From Bacteroidales bacterium UBA3724 (GTDB taxonomy: Bacteria; Bacteroidota; Bacteroidia; Bacteroidales; P3), in the NCBI GenBank assembly GCA_002371315.1, contig DFHL01000128.1, positions 1 to 14,202 of the forward strand: 14,202 bases of DNA, in the 5' to 3' direction. The notes below the pieces were generated by a model that saw only the letters and a list, made by a program, of their open reading frames with translations, did not search any database and had not been told where the DNA came from. The position numbers were made by a program, and so were the translations under genes. Positions 12,847 to 14,202 of the stretch are shown in pieces; position 1 is the first letter of the stretch; every line of letters begins with the position of its first letter.

Positions 12847-14127
12847 ATGCAAAGAGATAACGAGATTTTTGACCTCATACAGAAAGAGCGTGAGCGTCAG
12901 ACCAAGGGCATCGAACTGATTGCCTCCGAGAACTTTGTCAGCGACCAGGTTATGGAAGCTATGGGCAGCGTGATGACGAACAAGTACGCTGAGGGCTATC
13001 CCGGCAAGCGCTACTATGGCGGCTGCCAGATTGTGGACCAGAGCGAGACCATCGCCATCGAGCGCGCCAAGAAACTGTACGGCGCCTGCTGGGCCAACGT
13101 GCAGCCCCACAGCGGTGCACAGGCCAATATGGCTGTGTTCCTGGCTTGCCTGAACGCCGGCGACACCTTTATGGGTATGGACCTGAACCACGGCGGCCAC
13201 CTGAGCCACGGTAGCCCCGTGAACTTCAGCGGCATTATGTACAAAGTGGTTGGATACCAGGTGAAGGAAGAGACCGGCACGGTCGACTATGACGATATGG
13301 AGAAGAAGGCTCTCGAGCACCGTCCGAAACTGATCATCGGTGGCGGTTCGGCTTATAGCCGCGACTGGGATTGGGCCCGTATGCGCGAAATTGCCGACAA
13401 GATTGGCGCCATCCTGATGGGCGACATCAGCCACCCCAGCGGTCTGATTGCCAAGGGCTATCTGAACAATGCCATCAAGTATTGCCACATCGTCACCACC
13501 ACGACCCACAAGACCCTGCGCGGACCGCGCGGCGGTATGATCCTGATGGGTCAGGACTTCGACAACCCGTGGGGCAAGACCACTCCGAAGGGCGAAATCA
13601 AGAAGATGAGCGCCCTGCTCGACAGCGCCGTGTTCCCCGGCACCCAGGGTGGTCCTCTGGAGCACGTCATCGCCGCCAAGGCTGTTGCTTTGGGCGAGGC
13701 TTTGACCGACAACTACGACCAGTACATCCAGCAGGTGATGAAGAACGCAAAGGTGATGAGCGAGGCCTTTATGGCCAAGGGCTACAAGGTCATCAGCGGC
13801 GGTACGGACAACCACCTGATGCTTATCGACCTGCGTCCCAAGTTCCCCGAACTGACTGGTAAGGAGGCTGAGAACGCACTGGTTGCCGCCGACATCACCA
13901 TCAACAAGAATATGGTGCCTTTCGACAGCCGCAGCGCCTTCAAGACCAGCGGTCTGCGCGTCGGAACGCCGGCTATCACCACCCGTGGCCTGAAAGAGGG
14001 CGATATGAAGGTGATTGTCGATATGATTGACACCGTGCTCTGCAACCCGACCGACGAGGCCGTCCGCGCCCGCGTTGCCGGCCAGGCCAACGAGATGATG
14101 CAGAACCGCCCGCTGTTTGCGTGGTAG
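12847..14127 (+). CDS. glyA: Serine hydroxymethyltransferase
   Basis: GlyA interconverts serine and glycine using tetrahydrofolate, supplying one-carbon units; it is a cytoplasmic, PLP-dependent enzyme. The 426-residue product has the family length. The PLP-binding Lys is K222 in VTTTTHKTLRGPRGG. The N-terminal block GIELIASENFVS (21-32) and NKYAEGYPGKRYYGG (45-59) are intact. The cofactor-binding D193 and H196 sit in GDISHPSGLIAKG, where many bacteria have DMAHxAGL. The C-terminus has the SGTDNHLMLIDLR-type block (here SGGTDNHLMLIDLR), GTPAITTRG and ends in FAW. Strong promoter directly upstream, monocistronic as far as can be seen, and opposite in strand to every other gene in the window. 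GC-rich, well-biased codons suggest high expression. Confidence 0.97.
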   Translation: MQRDNEIFDLIQKERERQTKGIELIASENFVSDQVMEAMGSVMTNKYAEGYPGKRYYGGCQIVDQSETIAIERAKKLYGACWANVQPHSGAQANMAVFLACLNAGDTFMGMDLNHGGHLSHGSPVNFSGIMYKVVGYQVKEETGTVDYDDMEKKALEHRPKLIIGGGSAYSRDWDWARMREIADKIGAILMGDISHPSGLIAKGYLNNAIKYCHIVTTTTHKTLRGPRGGMILMGQDFDNPWGKTTPKGEIKKMSALLDSAVFPGTQGGPLEHVIAAKAVALGEALTDNYDQYIQQVMKNAKVMSEAFMAKGYKVISGGTDNHLMLIDLRPKFPELTGKEAENALVAADITINKNMVPFDSRSAFKTSGLRVGTPAITTRGLKEGDMKVIVDMIDTVLCNPTDEAVRARVAGQANEMMQNRPLFAW

Positions 14128-14136
14128 GATGCCAAT

Positions 14137-14176
14137 GCGCTAATGCGTTAATGCTTTAATTCGTTAGCGCTTTAAT
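14137..14176 (+). repeat. Octamer repeat downstream of glyA, possible terminator hairpin
   Basis: Five tandem octamers (GCGCTAAT, GCGTTAAT, GCTTTAAT, TCGTTAGC, GCTTTAAT) begin 9 bp after the glyA stop. The sequence divergence of the fourth unit creates a 7-bp inverted repeat, GCGCTAA (14137-14143) with TTAGCGC (14164-14170), extended inside by TTAA/TTAA pairing. A short T-rich stretch follows. The array could therefore act as a glyA transcription terminator or 3' stabiliser. Confidence 0.6.
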
Positions 14177-14197
14177 GTAAATAACAAGGAACCCCGA

Positions 14198-14202
14198 ATG
14201 CC
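14198..14202 (+). other. Possible start of the next gene (window edge)
   Basis: An ATG at 14198-14200 is preceded by AAGGA about 8 nt upstream. Only five bases are visible, so this is a weak hint that another plus-strand gene follows glyA. Confidence 0.2.

Noticed and set aside
13417..13455. Unusual cofactor motif in GlyA (DISHPSGL rather than DMAHxAGL)
   Set aside because: The key Asp and His are kept, and I recall similar motifs in Bacteroidota enzymes, so it is likely normal clade variation.
12664..13815. Minus-strand 383-codon open frame opposite glyA
   Set aside because: Shadow of glyA. The frame stays open because of glyA codon bias, and it would run through the glyA promoter.

Overview
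The window looks like a chromosomal segment of a member of the Bacteroidales (phylum Bacteroidota). Three things point there. Several genes carry the Bacteroidota -7 promoter element TAnnTTTG, and the one in front of glyA has a full TTTG-N19-TATCTTTG. The Na+-NQR, aspartase, dihydroorotase and serine hydroxymethyltransferase proteins read like Bacteroidales versions. The accessory genes (PepSY-like protein, WG-repeat protein, TlpA-like thioredoxin, small lipoprotein) are typical of that order. I cannot fix the genus.

Layout. Every gene from position 1 to about 12524 lies on the minus strand; only glyA is on the plus strand. In transcription order, the block 6653-1 holds aspA (aspartase) followed by nqrA-B-C-D-E-F, the six-subunit sodium-pumping NADH:quinone oxidoreductase. 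nqrF is cut by the window edge after 181 codons. The nqr genes are tightly packed (5-bp gap A/B, 1-bp overlap B/C, 11-bp overlap C/D). The D/E and E/F gaps are instead filled by short tandem repeats. A 643-bp gene-free stretch (6654-7296) holds the probable aspA promoter, an 11-bp tandem repeat, a GC-rich patch and the terminator of the next unit. Block 10545-7297 holds a secreted WG-repeat protein, pyrC (dihydroorotase) and a small secreted PepSY-like protein. Block 12524-10668 holds a small lipoprotein and a thioredoxin-fold (TlpA-like) protein in visibly more AT-rich DNA. glyA is divergent, with its own strong promoter.

How the genes work together. Aspartase turns aspartate into fumarate plus ammonia. 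Na+-NQR oxidises NADH and reduces the quinone pool while exporting Na+. In anaerobic Bacteroidales the quinol is commonly reoxidised by fumarate reductase, so the aspA-nqr neighbourhood fits fumarate respiration; this is inference, as no fumarate reductase is visible. glyA and pyrC are one-carbon and pyrimidine housekeeping genes.

Most notable signal. The window is sprinkled with families of short tandem repeats: a heptamer GCGGARA, an octamer around YGTTANTG, a heptamer ATTGAAR, a hexamer GTTAAN and an 11-mer. The GCGGARA family sits inside protein-coding genes, twice in nqrA and once near the end of pyrC. Each copy is in frame and each encodes nearly the same peptide (AESGERKA). Because 7 is not a multiple of 3, three units give a 21-bp period that reads as a similar stop-free heptapeptide in any frame and is also open on the opposite strand. 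This resembles the cyanobacterial heptanucleotide repeats and the protein-embedded palindromic elements of Rickettsia, but is of neither sequence type. The octamer family contains stop codons and is found only between genes, where it can form hairpins (nqrE/nqrF gap; downstream of glyA).
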